This document shows, piece after piece, positions 16,681 to 27,200 of a stretch of DNA of 64,000 nt. The notes under the pieces were generated by a model, which was not told the origin of the DNA, ran no database searches, and saw nothing but the letters and a program-made list of their open reading frames with translations. This DNA is from Ruegeria haliotis (lineage in GTDB: Bacteria > Pseudomonadota > Alphaproteobacteria > Rhodobacterales > Rhodobacteraceae), in assembly GCF_013377785.1 (NCBI RefSeq), contig NZ_JABXWT010000001.1, forward strand, positions 1-64,000, written 5' to 3'. Position 1 is the first letter of the stretch. Every line of letters begins with the position of its first letter. Made by a program: the position numbers and the translations under genes.

Positions 16681-16960
16681 GGTCCTGGTGTTTGCGGGAT
16701 CAAGGCTTGATGGGCCGGCAGCCGTCGCATCTTTGGAAGGTATGCTCTGGCTCTGACTTACCGCCGGATCAATCTGAATAAATGCTTGCGTGAAATAGAG
16801 TTTGTTCAAGCCGTGCGCCTCTTTGACGGTACGCGTTTGTATGCCCAGACAGCTATTGCCGCTAAATCTGTCGGTTCTGAACCGCATTATGTCTGAAACA
16901 ACGGCTGCAATTCCCCGGTGGTAATGCGCAAATTCAAGATTGCAACGAACAGGAGCCTTC

Positions 16961-18211
16961 ATGCGATATTCAGCTCTGAAACTCATCAAGGAAGCGGTGA
17001 CGGGGCACAAGGGCTGGACCCCGCAATGGCGCGACCCCGAACCAGCACAGGCCTATGACTATGTCATCGTTGGCGGTGGCGGCCATGGATTGGCCACGGC
17101 CTATTACCTTGCTAAAGAGTTCGGAGCAGCCCGTATCGCGGTTCTGGAAAAGGGCTGGATCGGTGGCGGCAATGTTGGACGAAACACAACGATCATCCGC
17201 TCGAACTATTTGCTGGACGGGAATGAGCCGTTCTACGAGTTCTCGCTGAAGCTTTGGGAAAATCTGGAACAGGATTTCAACTATAACGCAATGGTCAGCC
17301 AGCGCGGTATTCTGAACCTTATCCATTCGGACGCGCAGCGAGACGCGGCGCGGCGGCGCGGCAATGCGATGATCCTGAATGGCTCGGACGCCGAGCTACT
17401 GGATACCGAAGGCGTTCGTGCCATGTATCCGTTCCTGAATTTCAACGATGCGCGCTTTCCGATCAAAGGCGGGTTGTTGCACCGCCGGGGTGGCACTGTC
17501 CGCCACGATGCAGTGGCCTGGGGCTATGCGCGTGGGGCGGATATGCGCGGTGTGGATATCATTCAGAATTGCGAAGTCACCGGGTTCCGGATCGAAAACG
17601 GCAAAGTTCTCGGGGTCGAGACCTCGCGCGGCTTTATCGGGGCCAAGAAGGTCGGCGTGTCGGTCGCGGGCAGTTCCAGCCGTGTGATGGAAAAGGCCGG
17701 TATGCGCCTGCCAATCGAAACTCACGTGCTACAGGCTTTTGTTTCGGAAGGGCTGAAGCCTTTCATCCCCGGTGTCATCACCTATGGCGCGGGGCATTTC
17801 TATTGCAGTCAGTCCGACAAGGGCGGGCTGGTGTTCGGTGGCGATCTGGACATGTATAACTCTTACGCGCAACGCGGTAATCTGCCGGTGGTCGAGGATG
17901 TGATCGAGGGCGGTATCTCACTGATCCCGGCGCTGGGTCGCGCGCGGCTGCTGCGTAGCTGGGGCGGTATCATGGATATGTCCATGGATGGCTCGCCCTT
18001 CATCGACAAGACGCATATCGATGGCCTCTATTTCAACGGCGGCTGGTGCTACGGCGGGTTCAAGGCGACACCTGCCTCGGGCTATTGCTTTGCCCATCTG
18101 CTGAAAACCGACCGTCCACATGACACCGCCACCGCCTATCGGCTGGATCGGTTCATGACCGGGCACATGATCGACGAAAAAGGGCAGGGCGCCCAACCGA
18201 ACCTGCATTAA
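16961..18211 (+). CDS. soxB: Sarcosine oxidase beta subunit
   Basis: This is a 416-residue protein. AGGAG sits about 8 bases before the ATG at 16961. The FAD-binding dinucleotide fold YVIVGGGGHGLATAYYLAKE is at about 34-53. GGTVRHDAVAWGYARG (177-192) holds His182, the position to which FMN is covalently bound in heterotetrameric sarcosine oxidases. The subunit contains the site that oxidises sarcosine to glycine. It is the first gene of soxBDAG, 12 bases before soxD. The glycine made here could feed the BHA cycle encoded 17 kb away. Confidence 0.93.
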   Translation: MRYSALKLIKEAVTGHKGWTPQWRDPEPAQAYDYVIVGGGGHGLATAYYLAKEFGAARIAVLEKGWIGGGNVGRNTTIIRSNYLLDGNEPFYEFSLKLWENLEQDFNYNAMVSQRGILNLIHSDAQRDAARRRGNAMILNGSDAELLDTEGVRAMYPFLNFNDARFPIKGGLLHRRGGTVRHDAVAWGYARGADMRGVDIIQNCEVTGFRIENGKVLGVETSRGFIGAKKVGVSVAGSSSRVMEKAGMRLPIETHVLQAFVSEGLKPFIPGVITYGAGHFYCSQSDKGGLVFGGDLDMYNSYAQRGNLPVVEDVIEGGISLIPALGRARLLRSWGGIMDMSMDGSPFIDKTHIDGLYFNGGWCYGGFKATPASGYCFAHLLKTDRPHDTATAYRLDRFMTGHMIDEKGQGAQPNLH

Positions 18212-18223
18212 GGGGCACATCAG

Positions 18224-18520
18224 ATGATTATCAACCATCCCTTGTTGGGCCCGCGCGACGCGCAGGAGTTCACTTATCTGGGCGACGCCACGCTGATCAA
18301 TCGACCGGATTGGCAGTCGGACAACGCGGCGCAGGCGTTTCATGACTATCTTTACCTGCGCGACAACCCGGCAGGTGAGCATCGCGAATTGTGGTTTCAC
18401 GAACAGGGCGATCGGTCCTGGCTGGTGGTCACGCGCAACACGGTGACCCACGAGATTCTGAGTGTTGAAATGGCCCGTGACGTGGCCAAAGCGGCTGCGG
18501 CGGAAAGGTCTGCGCAATGA
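18224..18520 (+). CDS. soxD: Sarcosine oxidase delta subunit lacking zinc cysteines
   Basis: This is a 98-residue protein recognised by position in soxBDAG and by GPRDAQEFTYLGDA, WFHEQGDRSWLVVTRNTVTH and EILSVE. Characterised SoxD binds zinc through two cysteines of an N-terminal CPxCG motif, a His and a third Cys near residue 63. Here the N-terminal motif reads NHPLLG (His5 and Leu8 in place of cysteine) and residue 63 is Asp; only His59 is kept. The protein contains no cysteine at all. The fold is probably kept without zinc. The stop overlaps the soxA start. Confidence 0.88.
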   Translation: MIINHPLLGPRDAQEFTYLGDATLINRPDWQSDNAAQAFHDYLYLRDNPAGEHRELWFHEQGDRSWLVVTRNTVTHEILSVEMARDVAKAAAAERSAQ

Positions 18521-21471
18521 CCCGGAACAATCGTTTGAAGGGCGGCTTGATCAATCGTGACACCAGCCTGAATTTCACTTTCGACGGTAATAGCTACAGC
18601 GGGTTCGAAGGTGACACTCTCGCCTCGGCGCTGCTGGCCAACGGCGTCCGGTTGATGGGCCGTTCGTTCAAATACCACCGTCCACGCGGGCCGTTGACGG
18701 CAGGCAGCGAAGAACCCAACGCGCTGGTCGAACTGCGCTCGGGCGGTCGGCAGGAACCCAATACCCGCGCGACAGTGGCTGAGCTGTATGATGGGTTGGA
18801 TGCCAAGTCGCAGAACCGCTGGCCGTCGCTGGAACGGGATGTGATGGCGATCAACGACCGGTTCTCGAACTTTCTGACAGCAGGGTTCTATTACAAGACC
18901 TTCATGTGGCCGAAAGCCTTCTGGGAAAAACTGTACGAGCCGATCATCCGCAAGGCCGCCGGTCTGGGCAGCCTGACTGGTGAGGATGATCCGGACCTCT
19001 ATGACAAGGGCTTTCTGCATTGCGATCTGCTGGTCATCGGTGCCGGTCCTGCGGGGCTTGCAGCGGCGCTGACCGCCGGGCGCGCGGGTGCTCAGGTCAT
19101 TTTGGCTGACGAAGACTTCCACTTGGGTGGGCGCTTGATCGCCGAGACAGGCGCGTTGACCGATATCTCGGGCGCGGATTGGGTCACGCAGGCGCAGGCA
19201 GAGTTGGCCAGTATGGACAACGTGCGTCTGATGCCGCGCACCACCGTGTTCGGCGCGTATGACCACGGCATCTACGGTGCGGTTGAGCGAAACGCGGACC
19301 ATCTGGCAGTTCCGACTGAAGGCAAGCCGCGTCAGACCGTGTGGCGAATCTATTCCAAGCGGGCGCTGGTTGCGACGGGGGCTATCGAGCGTCCTATTGC
19401 GTTCGAGAATAATGACCGTCCGGGGATCATGCTGGCCGGTGCCGTGCGGGCCTATGCCAACCGTTGGGCGGCAACGCCCGCGCAATCGGTTGTGGTTTTT
19501 GCCAACAATGACGATGCGCACCAGACTGCACGGGATCTGATGGCACAAGGGATCAAGGTGCCTGCCATCGTCGACACGCGCGCCGACGCGCCGGATGTTG
19601 AAGGCACCGAAGTTCTGAAAGGAGCCGAGATTATCAACACATCCGGCCGTCTTGGCCTGACCTCGGTTCAGGTGCAACTTGCCGAAGGCTACACGCGCGA
19701 TCTGTATTGCGAGGCGCTGGCCATGTCGGGCGGCTGGAACCCGAACCTGGGCCTGACCTGCCACCAGCGGGGGCGTCCGATCTGGAACGCGGATATTCAC
19801 GCCTTTGTACCCGGTGACGGCCTGCCGGTTGGACAGATCGTAGCCGGTGCTGCAAACGGTGAGATGACTACGGACGCGGCCCTGAAAAGTGGTGCTGCCG
19901 CAGCGGTTTCTGCGCTGGATGATCTGGGGATCCCCGCAACGCAAGCGGAGCTGCCCACAGCAAAGGACGCACCCGTCTCGCTGTCGCCGTTCTGGCACGT
20001 GAAAGGCGCCAAGCGCGCCTGGCTGGACTACCAGAACGACGTGACCGTCAAGGACGTCAAACTGGCGCATCAAGAGAACTTTATATCGGTCGAACACCTG
20101 AAACGCTATACCACGCTGGGCATGGCGACCGATCAAGGCAAAACCTCGAACATTGGTGCGCTGGCGGTGATGGCTGAGTTGACCGGTAAGTCGATCCCTG
20201 AGACCGGTTCAACCATTTTCCGCCCACCTTACACACCTGTGTCGATGGGCGCGCTTGCAGGCCGGGCCGTGGGTAGGGATTTCCATCCGACCCGCCTGAC
20301 CCCCAGCCACAAATGGGCCGAGGAGCAGGATGCGGTTTTTGTCGAGGTCGGCAACTGGATGCGCGCCCAATGGTTCCCGCGCAAGGGTGAGATACATTGG
20401 CGTCAGTCTGTGGACCGTGAGGTTTTGCAAACCCGCAGCTCGGTTGGCGTTTGTGACGTGACGACGCTGGGCAAGATCGACGTGCAGGGCGCGAATGCAG
20501 CCGCGTTTCTCAACAAGATCTATGCCAACGGCTTTGCCAAGCTGCCCGTCGGCAAGGTGCGCTATGGCCTGATGTTACGCGAGGATGGGGTTGCCTACGA
20601 CGATGGCACTGCCGCGCGTTTGGCTGAGGATCATTTCGTTGTGACCACCACCACCGCCAATGCGGTTCTGGTCTATCGCAACATGGAATTCGTGCGGCAA
20701 TGTTTGTGCCCTGAAATGGATGTGCAACTGATCTCGACCACCGAGGCTTGGGCGCAATACGCCGTGGCCGGTCCGAACAGCCGCAAGCTGCTGCAAAAGA
20801 TCGTCGATCCCGAATTTGACCTCTCGAATGAGGTGTTTCCGTTCATGGCTTGCGGTGAGATCACTGTTTGCGGTGGGTTGCGGGCGCGGCTGTTCCGCAT
20901 CTCGTTCTCGGGTGAGCTGGCTTATGAAATCGCCGTGCCCACACGGTATGGCGATGCGCTGATGCGAAAGCTGATGGAGGCGGGCGAAGAGTTCGATGCT
21001 GTCCCTTACGGCACCGAGGCGCTGGGCGTCATGCGGATCGAAAAGGGCCATGCGGCGGGTAATGAGCTGAACGGGACAACCTCGGCGCTGAACCTGGGCC
21101 TTGGCCGTATGGTCAGCACCAAGAAGGACTGTATCGGCAATGTGCTCAGCCGTCGTGAGGGGATGAATACCCCTGATGCGCTGGCGCTGGTCGGGCTGAA
21201 ACCGGTTGATGCCAAAGATGCTGTTCCTGCTGGTGGGCATCTGATGAACAAGGACGGGCCGATCGATGCGGCCCATGATCAGGGCTATGTGACTTCGGCG
21301 GCTTATTCGCCGATCCTGAACAGCTCGATTGGTCTGGGCTTTGTCAAAGGCGGATTTGACCGCAAGGGTGAGCACTTGCGACTGGTTAACCCGCTGGAAG
21401 GTCAGGAAGTTCTGGTCGAAATTGTCAGTGCTCATTTCGTAGACCCGGAAGGGGAGAAGCTTCGTGCATAA
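18517..21471 (+). CDS. soxA: Sarcosine oxidase alpha subunit
   Basis: This is a 984-residue protein. The N-terminal part (about 1-100) is the small 2Fe-2S-like/ferredoxin-type domain of the family, which here has no cysteine cluster, as usual in SoxA. A nucleotide-binding fold LVIGAGPAGLAAALTAGRAG (about 170-190) follows. The C-terminal 380 residues are a GcvT/aminomethyltransferase-like domain that transfers the one-carbon unit to tetrahydrofolate (GVCDVTTLGKIDVQGANAAA; LFRISFSGELAYEI; GTEALGVMRIEKGH). It overlaps soxD by 4 bases and soxG by 8 bases. Confidence 0.93.
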   Translation: MTRNNRLKGGLINRDTSLNFTFDGNSYSGFEGDTLASALLANGVRLMGRSFKYHRPRGPLTAGSEEPNALVELRSGGRQEPNTRATVAELYDGLDAKSQNRWPSLERDVMAINDRFSNFLTAGFYYKTFMWPKAFWEKLYEPIIRKAAGLGSLTGEDDPDLYDKGFLHCDLLVIGAGPAGLAAALTAGRAGAQVILADEDFHLGGRLIAETGALTDISGADWVTQAQAELASMDNVRLMPRTTVFGAYDHGIYGAVERNADHLAVPTEGKPRQTVWRIYSKRALVATGAIERPIAFENNDRPGIMLAGAVRAYANRWAATPAQSVVVFANNDDAHQTARDLMAQGIKVPAIVDTRADAPDVEGTEVLKGAEIINTSGRLGLTSVQVQLAEGYTRDLYCEALAMSGGWNPNLGLTCHQRGRPIWNADIHAFVPGDGLPVGQIVAGAANGEMTTDAALKSGAAAAVSALDDLGIPATQAELPTAKDAPVSLSPFWHVKGAKRAWLDYQNDVTVKDVKLAHQENFISVEHLKRYTTLGMATDQGKTSNIGALAVMAELTGKSIPETGSTIFRPPYTPVSMGALAGRAVGRDFHPTRLTPSHKWAEEQDAVFVEVGNWMRAQWFPRKGEIHWRQSVDREVLQTRSSVGVCDVTTLGKIDVQGANAAAFLNKIYANGFAKLPVGKVRYGLMLREDGVAYDDGTAARLAEDHFVVTTTTANAVLVYRNMEFVRQCLCPEMDVQLISTTEAWAQYAVAGPNSRKLLQKIVDPEFDLSNEVFPFMACGEITVCGGLRARLFRISFSGELAYEIAVPTRYGDALMRKLMEAGEEFDAVPYGTEALGVMRIEKGHAAGNELNGTTSALNLGLGRMVSTKKDCIGNVLSRREGMNTPDALALVGLKPVDAKDAVPAGGHLMNKDGPIDAAHDQGYVTSAAYSPILNSSIGLGFVKGGFDRKGEHLRLVNPLEGQEVLVEIVSAHFVDPEGEKLRA

Positions 21472-22027
21472 ACTGAAACCCATCACCCCGCTGGGCGGCG
21501 CCACACGGCGTCAGGACACCATAGGAGCGGTCACGATCACCGAAGTTGTGGATCAGGCACTGGCCTCGGTCGCGGCGCGCAACGGTCAGGCAAAGGCGGT
21601 ACAGCGGGCGCTGACAGATCAGATCGGTTTAACACTGCCGGATGTGGGCAAAGCTGCGGATGCTGCACCCTTTGCCACGTTTTGGATGGGCACCGAGCAA
21701 TGGATGGTCACCGCCCCGTATGACAGCCACGAATTGCTGGCGGCCGAGCTGAAACAGATCGTCGGTGACAGCGCCTCGGTGGTCGAGCAGACAGATGGCT
21801 GGTGTCGGTTCGACGTGGCCGGAGCAGCCGTGTGCGATCTGTTCGAACGCATGAGCAATGCGCCGGTGCGTTCCATGGCCACCGGCGAAGCGATCCGGAC
21901 CACGGCGGAACATCTGGGTGTGTTCTTATGGCGTCTGGCGGATGACCGGATCGCCATATTGGGCCCCCGGTCCTCGGCAGGGTCGCTGCATCACGGGCTT
22001 TTGGCGGCCGCGAAATCGGTCGCCTGA
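21464..22027 (+). CDS. soxG: Sarcosine oxidase gamma subunit
   Basis: This is a 187-residue protein that starts at GTG inside the end of soxA. A GGGGAGAAG ribosome site lies just upstream (21451-21459). The fold resembles a minimal aminomethyltransferase domain (FATFWMGTEQWMV; GWCRFDVAGAAVCDLFERMS; EAIRTTAEHLGVFLWRLADD), as expected for SoxG. It completes the four-subunit enzyme. The gene faces the GlxA-type regulator across only 3 bases. Confidence 0.9.
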   Translation: MHKLKPITPLGGATRRQDTIGAVTITEVVDQALASVAARNGQAKAVQRALTDQIGLTLPDVGKAADAAPFATFWMGTEQWMVTAPYDSHELLAAELKQIVGDSASVVEQTDGWCRFDVAGAAVCDLFERMSNAPVRSMATGEAIRTTAEHLGVFLWRLADDRIAILGPRSSAGSLHHGLLAAAKSVA

Positions 22028-22030
22028 TCC

Positions 22031-23038
22031 TCAGCCCGAGGGCAGCACATCGCCACTGCCGACACGCATCGAATTCTTGGCACGCCGGTCGCTGATTGGC
22101 GTGACACCAAAGGTTTCGCGGTAATGGCGCATGAAGGCGCCGGGGGTGGCGTATCCGACCATGTAAGCCACCTCGGCAATCGGGTCGTTGGTATACAAAA
22201 CCAGCTGCCGCGCCTGATTCATCCGCATTTTCCGATAATAGCTTAGCGGGCTTTGACCTGTGGCCTTTTTGAACCCGCGTTCAAGGGTTCGGGTCGATAG
22301 CCCGACGGCCTCGGCGACCTCACTTATTTGAATCGGGCTTTCGATATGTTCGGCAAAGTGCTGAATGGCACGGGCAACCTGCTTTGGGAGCAGATCTTGG
22401 CTTTTGGCAGTAGAGATTGCCGGAACCTTTTGTGTCATTGCGCCACTGCGGATGAAAGGGTGCTGAAACCAGCAGGCGACCTCGGCCATGATATCCCCGC
22501 CCATTCGTTCCTCAATCAGCGTCAGCATGTAGTCAAAAACGGCTGAGGCCCCGGAAATGGAGGTGAAAGCCCCTTCCGTGCAAATCACAGTTCCCTGAAT
22601 CGGGATTTCGGGGAATTCCGCTTGGAATGCAGCTTCATAGCACCAATGAACGGACAGGGGGCTTTCACCTGTCAATCGGGTCCGGGCCAAGGGAAATACG
22701 CCACCGCTGATCGCACCCAACCGTGTCTTCCCGCGCAGCATTCTTTGCAACGCCGCATTGGCCTTGGAGGGGTTGTCGAACACGCTGTTCGGGCTGGCGG
22801 CAAACAACAGGTGATCCAGAGGTTTCACGTCTGCCAAAGCAAGATCCGCAGAAAACGTCACCCCGGAAGAGGATCGCACGGGTTCATTGTTTTCTGCGAT
22901 AACCACCCAGCTGAACACGTCTTTGCCGGATATCTCGTTTGCGGCTCGCAACGGCTCGATGCACGACGTTAAGCAGGCCATGGGGAAACCGGGAAAGATC
23001 AGGATACCCAGCGTTGTTTTTTCTGTCTGGTTTGTCAT
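22031..23038 (-). CDS. GlxA-type AraC regulator with DJ-1/PfpI domain
   Basis: This is a 335-residue protein. The N-terminal amidotransferase-like domain (about 10-185; ILIFPGFPMACLTSCIEPLR) precedes an AraC DNA-binding domain (about 225-325) with two helix-turn-helix motifs (ISEVAEAVGLSTRTLERGFK; DPIAEVAYMVGYATPGAFMR). The closest functional relatives by layout are GbdR and SouR, which respond to glycine betaine, dimethylglycine or sarcosine. Its convergent position against soxG makes it the likely activator of soxBDAG. The start at 23038 gives the usual short N-terminus. Confidence 0.88.
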   Translation of the reverse strand: MTNQTEKTTLGILIFPGFPMACLTSCIEPLRAANEISGKDVFSWVVIAENNEPVRSSSGVTFSADLALADVKPLDHLLFAASPNSVFDNPSKANAALQRMLRGKTRLGAISGGVFPLARTRLTGESPLSVHWCYEAAFQAEFPEIPIQGTVICTEGAFTSISGASAVFDYMLTLIEERMGGDIMAEVACWFQHPFIRSGAMTQKVPAISTAKSQDLLPKQVARAIQHFAEHIESPIQISEVAEAVGLSTRTLERGFKKATGQSPLSYYRKMRMNQARQLVLYTNDPIAEVAYMVGYATPGAFMRHYRETFGVTPISDRRAKNSMRVGSGDVLPSG

Positions 23039-23451
23039 TGTTGGTGCTTTTGGATTCTCTGTGCACAATCTTCAAGAATGTCCGAGGTCTGTAAGTCTGC
23101 GTCAGGTGATGTGCCGAGACTAACCTCATGAAAGGAGATTGCCAGAGTATTTACCGCTTGTGCCGACAGGGCGCCGTGATCAGTCCCACCGAAGTGGTCG
23201 AGTTGAGTTGTCAGGCTGTTATTTGTCGCGCGCACGGCGCAAAGAAACATCATTTTGTTTTTCTGCGAGCATACTTTGAAAAAGATCCCTGAATTCTGAT
23301 CTTTCCGCCATATCGGGATGGCTGTCATTGACAGAATCCAAGTCGATGGCTTCTGGGATGGAGATTAGAACTGTTTTTTCTCCCAAAAGGCGCTTCAGGA
23401 TTGATTTAAAGTACATAGCAATATTTTTCCGACAACTGACTAAAAAATTGA

Positions 23452-23528
23452 ATCGCTGCGGATCGGATCCGAGCTCTGAGGGGGGTAAGGCTCAGGATCA
23501 TCGTAAGTGAGTGGAGACCCGCAGCGAT
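23452..23528. repeat. 77-base nested inverted repeat
   Basis: ATCGCTGCGG (23452-23461) is a perfect 10-base inverse of CCGCAGCGAT (23519-23528). Inside it CTGAG pairs with CTCAG around a 10-base loop, flanked by GATCC and GGATC. A T-rich run follows on the minus strand (TCAATTTTTT), so it could end a leftward transcript, but it is much larger than a usual terminator. The stretch 23039-24214 around it holds no intact gene. Confidence 0.6.
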
Positions 23529-23621
23529 AAGGCGCATTTAGGGAAAATGGCTCTTCTTGTTAGGGGGAAGAATTCTATGCTATGCATCATTTATTGACCA
23601 ATCAGTCAAAAAAATATTTAG

Positions 23622-23639
23622 AAACTTATATCTAAGTTT
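23622..23639. repeat. AT-rich inverted repeat
   Basis: AAACTTA (23622-23628), spacer TATC and TAAGTTT (23633-23639) form a perfect 7-base inverted repeat in a markedly AT-rich tract (about 23570-23660). A looser TTGAC/GTCAA pair stands 30 bases upstream. This could be an operator or a junction relic. Confidence 0.35.
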
Positions 23640-23741
23640 GTTACTTGAAACTAAAGCGGTTTTTGTGACGTGGCGTCAGTATCAAGCCAACTCAGATGGC
23701 CTGTATTTGATAAAGAAAAGTGAGCCTTGGAAAGCACAGAT

Positions 23742-23924
23742 TCACACCGGATCGCGGACCCGATCCCAGTGGGCGTGTGGCACACGGACGATCAGGATAT
23801 TCTGATCTTCGATCTGGTAGAGAGTGATATGTGAGCGGACCGGATGCACGCGGATTGGCGGTGTCAGTTCGCCGCGCTTGCGACCCATGCAGTACGTTAC
23901 TGTGACAACACCGTTCGAACTCAA
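23742..23924 (-). pseudogene. ParE/RelE-type toxin, C-terminal relic
   Basis: The last 45 residues of this frame follow the ParE pattern: GRKRGELTPPIRVHPVRSHI, then TLYQIEDQNILIVRVPHAHW. These correspond to the family's GRPR.EL.PG.RSFPV..HVIFYR....IEIVRVLHG. The N-terminal helices of a 95-residue toxin are absent or unrecognisable, only a TTG is available as a start, and there is no antitoxin gene beside it. I read it as a decayed toxin fragment. Confidence 0.45.
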
Positions 23925-24214
23925 TGACCCAACCCCGAGCAGTCTCGTAAGGCGCGCAGAACCACCGCATTGTGCCAGCCGGTTCAGAGCCCAACGCAGT
24001 TACTTGGGTATCAAACAATGTGTATAGAATCTTTGGCTTACTTGAATGTGCAGCCTGCATTGAGGCTCTTGACCAAAAACGCCGCGTCGTTCTTCATGGA
24101 TGAAATGGCTGATCAGAGCTTTCGGCTTTCTCGAAGGATCAAAACAAACGGGGAGTTGTATGCAGCCGGGACGCAAAACAACAACTCTATTTCAACGGCA
24201 AGCGAAACAGTCAG

Positions 24215-27200
24215 ATGTCTGAGATCGCGATCTGGCTCGAAAAACACGGGTTGTCCAAGTATGTCGATGCCTTTGCTGAACACGAAATCGAGCTCGGTGA
24301 TCTGGCTGAGTTGAATGACGAAGATCTTATCACAATTGGCCTGCCTCTCGGGCCGCGGCGGCGTTTCATAAAGGCCATCCGCGAAGAGACAAGGGATGGC
24401 TCCGGGCCACAAAACACCTGGTTGGGTCCCTCGATCGTAGCGGAACGACGGCAACTGACCGTCATGTTTATCGATCTTGTCGGATCAACTGAAATTTCTC
24501 AGCGGGTTGACCCAGAGGATCTTGCAGAGGTCCTGAGGCTTTTCAAAGAAACATGCGCCGCATCTGTTGCAGCCTTCGATGGGCACATAGCAAGTTATTA
24601 TGGCGATGGGATAATGGTGTTTTTCGGGTTCCCTCACGCGCACGAAGATGACCCGGAGCGTGCTATTCGAGCGGGATTGCGCATCATTCGGGAGATACCT
24701 GAAATTCGCACTCATGCGCAGCTTAATGTTCGCATAGGAATAGCAACCGGATTGGTCGTAGTCGGCGATTTGCGTGGCGAGAAGATGTTTGAAGACGGGA
24801 CAGCCATGGGTGAAACGCCAAACCTCGCCGCACGCCTTCAAGCTATGGCGGATCCGGGAACGTTGATCGTCGCACCGACCACTCATCAGTTGGCGGGCGA
24901 TGCCTTTGAATTCATATTGCGTGGGGCATTTAAGCTTAAGGGCTTCGCGAAAGAAGTTGAGGCGTGGCAGGTGACCGGAACGCGTCAAACCGTTAGCCGC
25001 TTCATGGCCGCAGATGGCGTCGTGCTAAATCCTTTGGTTGGGCGCACTCTGGAATACAGAACTTTACACGACAAGTGGACGTTGGCCACCAGCGGGCAAG
25101 GCCAGGTCACGCTGGTCTCTGGTGAAGCAGGAATTGGCAAATCCCGTTTGATTGAGGAGTTGCGGCTCAAAATCACGGAGGTTTCGCATAAACAAATTCG
25201 ATACCAATGCTCGCCTTACCATGATGCAAGTGCATTCTACCCGGTAATACGCCAATTTGAGGCCGCCGCGGATCTACGGCCCGATGATACGAGTGACGTC
25301 AAACTAAACAAAATTGGGGCCGTACTCGAAGAGGAATCCTACGACACGCTGAAATTGGCGGCGGCACTTTTATCGGTTCCCTTCGAAGGTCAATTGGGGC
25401 CCATAGATCTGACACCACAGCAGGTCATGGACCAAACGCTGGATATGCTGGTCCGTTACCTGATTGCCGAAGCCAGGAAAAAACCAGTGCTTCTTTTATT
25501 CGAGGACGCGCATTGGATCGACCCGACGACAAAAACGCTACTTGACCGGATCATCGACCGGATCCGGGACGTCCCGGTTCTCGTCGTGCTAACATTCAGG
25601 CCGGAGTTTGATCCTGGCTGGACCCTGCAATCCAATCTTACAAACGTTGGGCTACGGCAACTGGATTTTCAGCAGGTCAAGAAAATCGTAAAAGAGATCG
25701 CCAAAGGCAAAACAGTTCCAAACGAGGTTTATGAACTGATTGCGGCCAGATCAAATGGCGTGCCGCTTTATGTGGAAGAGGTGACCAAAGACCTGCTCGA
25801 ATCCGGGTTTCTGACCGAGCGCGCGGATGCCTTTATTCTCGATGGTGCGGCTTTGGCACCTCTGGTTCCCAGTACGCTGCAAGATGCGCTTATGGCGCGC
25901 CTTGACCGATTGAGTTCCGCCAAGGAAATAGCCCAGATCGGCGCAGTAATCGGTCCCCGGTTTTCTTATCCGTTGATTGCCCGTGTGTCCCGATTTGGGG
26001 AAAAGGCGTTGCGCGTGGGGCTTGATCTGCTGGTTGAGGCCGGCATCGTTACGATTTCTGACGCAGACCCGTTGGAAACGTTTAGCTATCGCCATGCACT
26101 TATTCGTGACACTGCTTACAATAGTCTTTTGAAAAGCGAACGTCGAACTTTGCATGCGCGCGTGGCGCAAGCTCTGGAGCATAAAACTTCGGACATCGGG
26201 GATACCGGTCCGGAAATTCTTGCACATCATTACACCATGGCGGGTATGGGAAAAGAAGCCATCGACTATCGGTATCTTGCGGGCGAACGCGCCGTTAAGC
26301 GATCCGCCAATATCGAAGCGGCAACGCAACTTTCCAAGGCTATCGAGCAGCTGCACGATCAGGAACAGGGCATTGAACGAGACCGGAAGGAAATCGAGAT
26401 ACAAGTGCTTCGGGCGGGTGTCCTTCGTTCGACAGCGGGCATTGCCGCTGATGAAACCGGTTCGGTTTACGCGCGAATTCGGGATTTGTGCGAACGTGTT
26501 GATGAAAACGGGCATTTGTTTCCCGTTCTGAATGGTCTTTACTCCTATCACCTGGTGCGGGCCGAATATAACCTGGCAAGGGGTGTTGCCGGGCAGTTGT
26601 TGAAACTGGCCAAAAGGTCTGATGAGACACACCATCGGATGGTCGCACACCGGGCGATGGGCGCAGTGTTGCTTCATATTGGGCAGCTGGACCTGGCTTA
26701 CGAACATCTGGAACAAGCACTCAAGCTGTATAATCCTGATGATCATGGACATCTGGCGTATATCTACGGATCTGACCATGCCGCGATCACCTCGTGCTTC
26801 CTGAGTATGGCGGTCTGGATGCGGGGTGAACCGGACAGGGCGCTGGAAATTCAGAAACAAGCGGTTGCCGCTGCACAAGAGCTTAAGCATGCCCATAGCG
26901 TTGCCCAGTCGTTAACCTACCTTTGTATGCTTCATCTTCTGCGTCGCGAACCTGAAGAGGTGCGTGCGGTCGTCGACCAGTTAGAAGACTTGTCGACCAA
27001 GCATTCCTTTGTGTTCATGTCGTTGACGGCAACTCTCTGGCGCAGTTGGGTGCAGGCCTATGTTGCACCCGGGCCTGAGACGATCCTTGCATTGCGAAAT
27101 TCGTCAGAGGCTTGGTGGGCCAGTGGTGCGGGCAACTACAAACCATTCTTTCTTACGCTCATCGCCGAACTTACTCTGAAAACAGGTGATAACGAGGGTG

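Noticed and set aside
16555..17010. A 151-codon minus-strand frame between znuA and soxB
   Set aside because: Its composition is non-protein-like, it overlaps the soxB start and a plus-strand terminator lies inside it.
18397..20136. A 579-codon minus-strand open frame across soxD/soxA
   Set aside because: It is a shadow of soxA; no domain or motif is recognisable and the sense frame is certain.
25751..26896. A 381-codon minus-strand open frame inside the cyclase gene
   Set aside because: It is a shadow of the TPR region; no protein-like motif is present.
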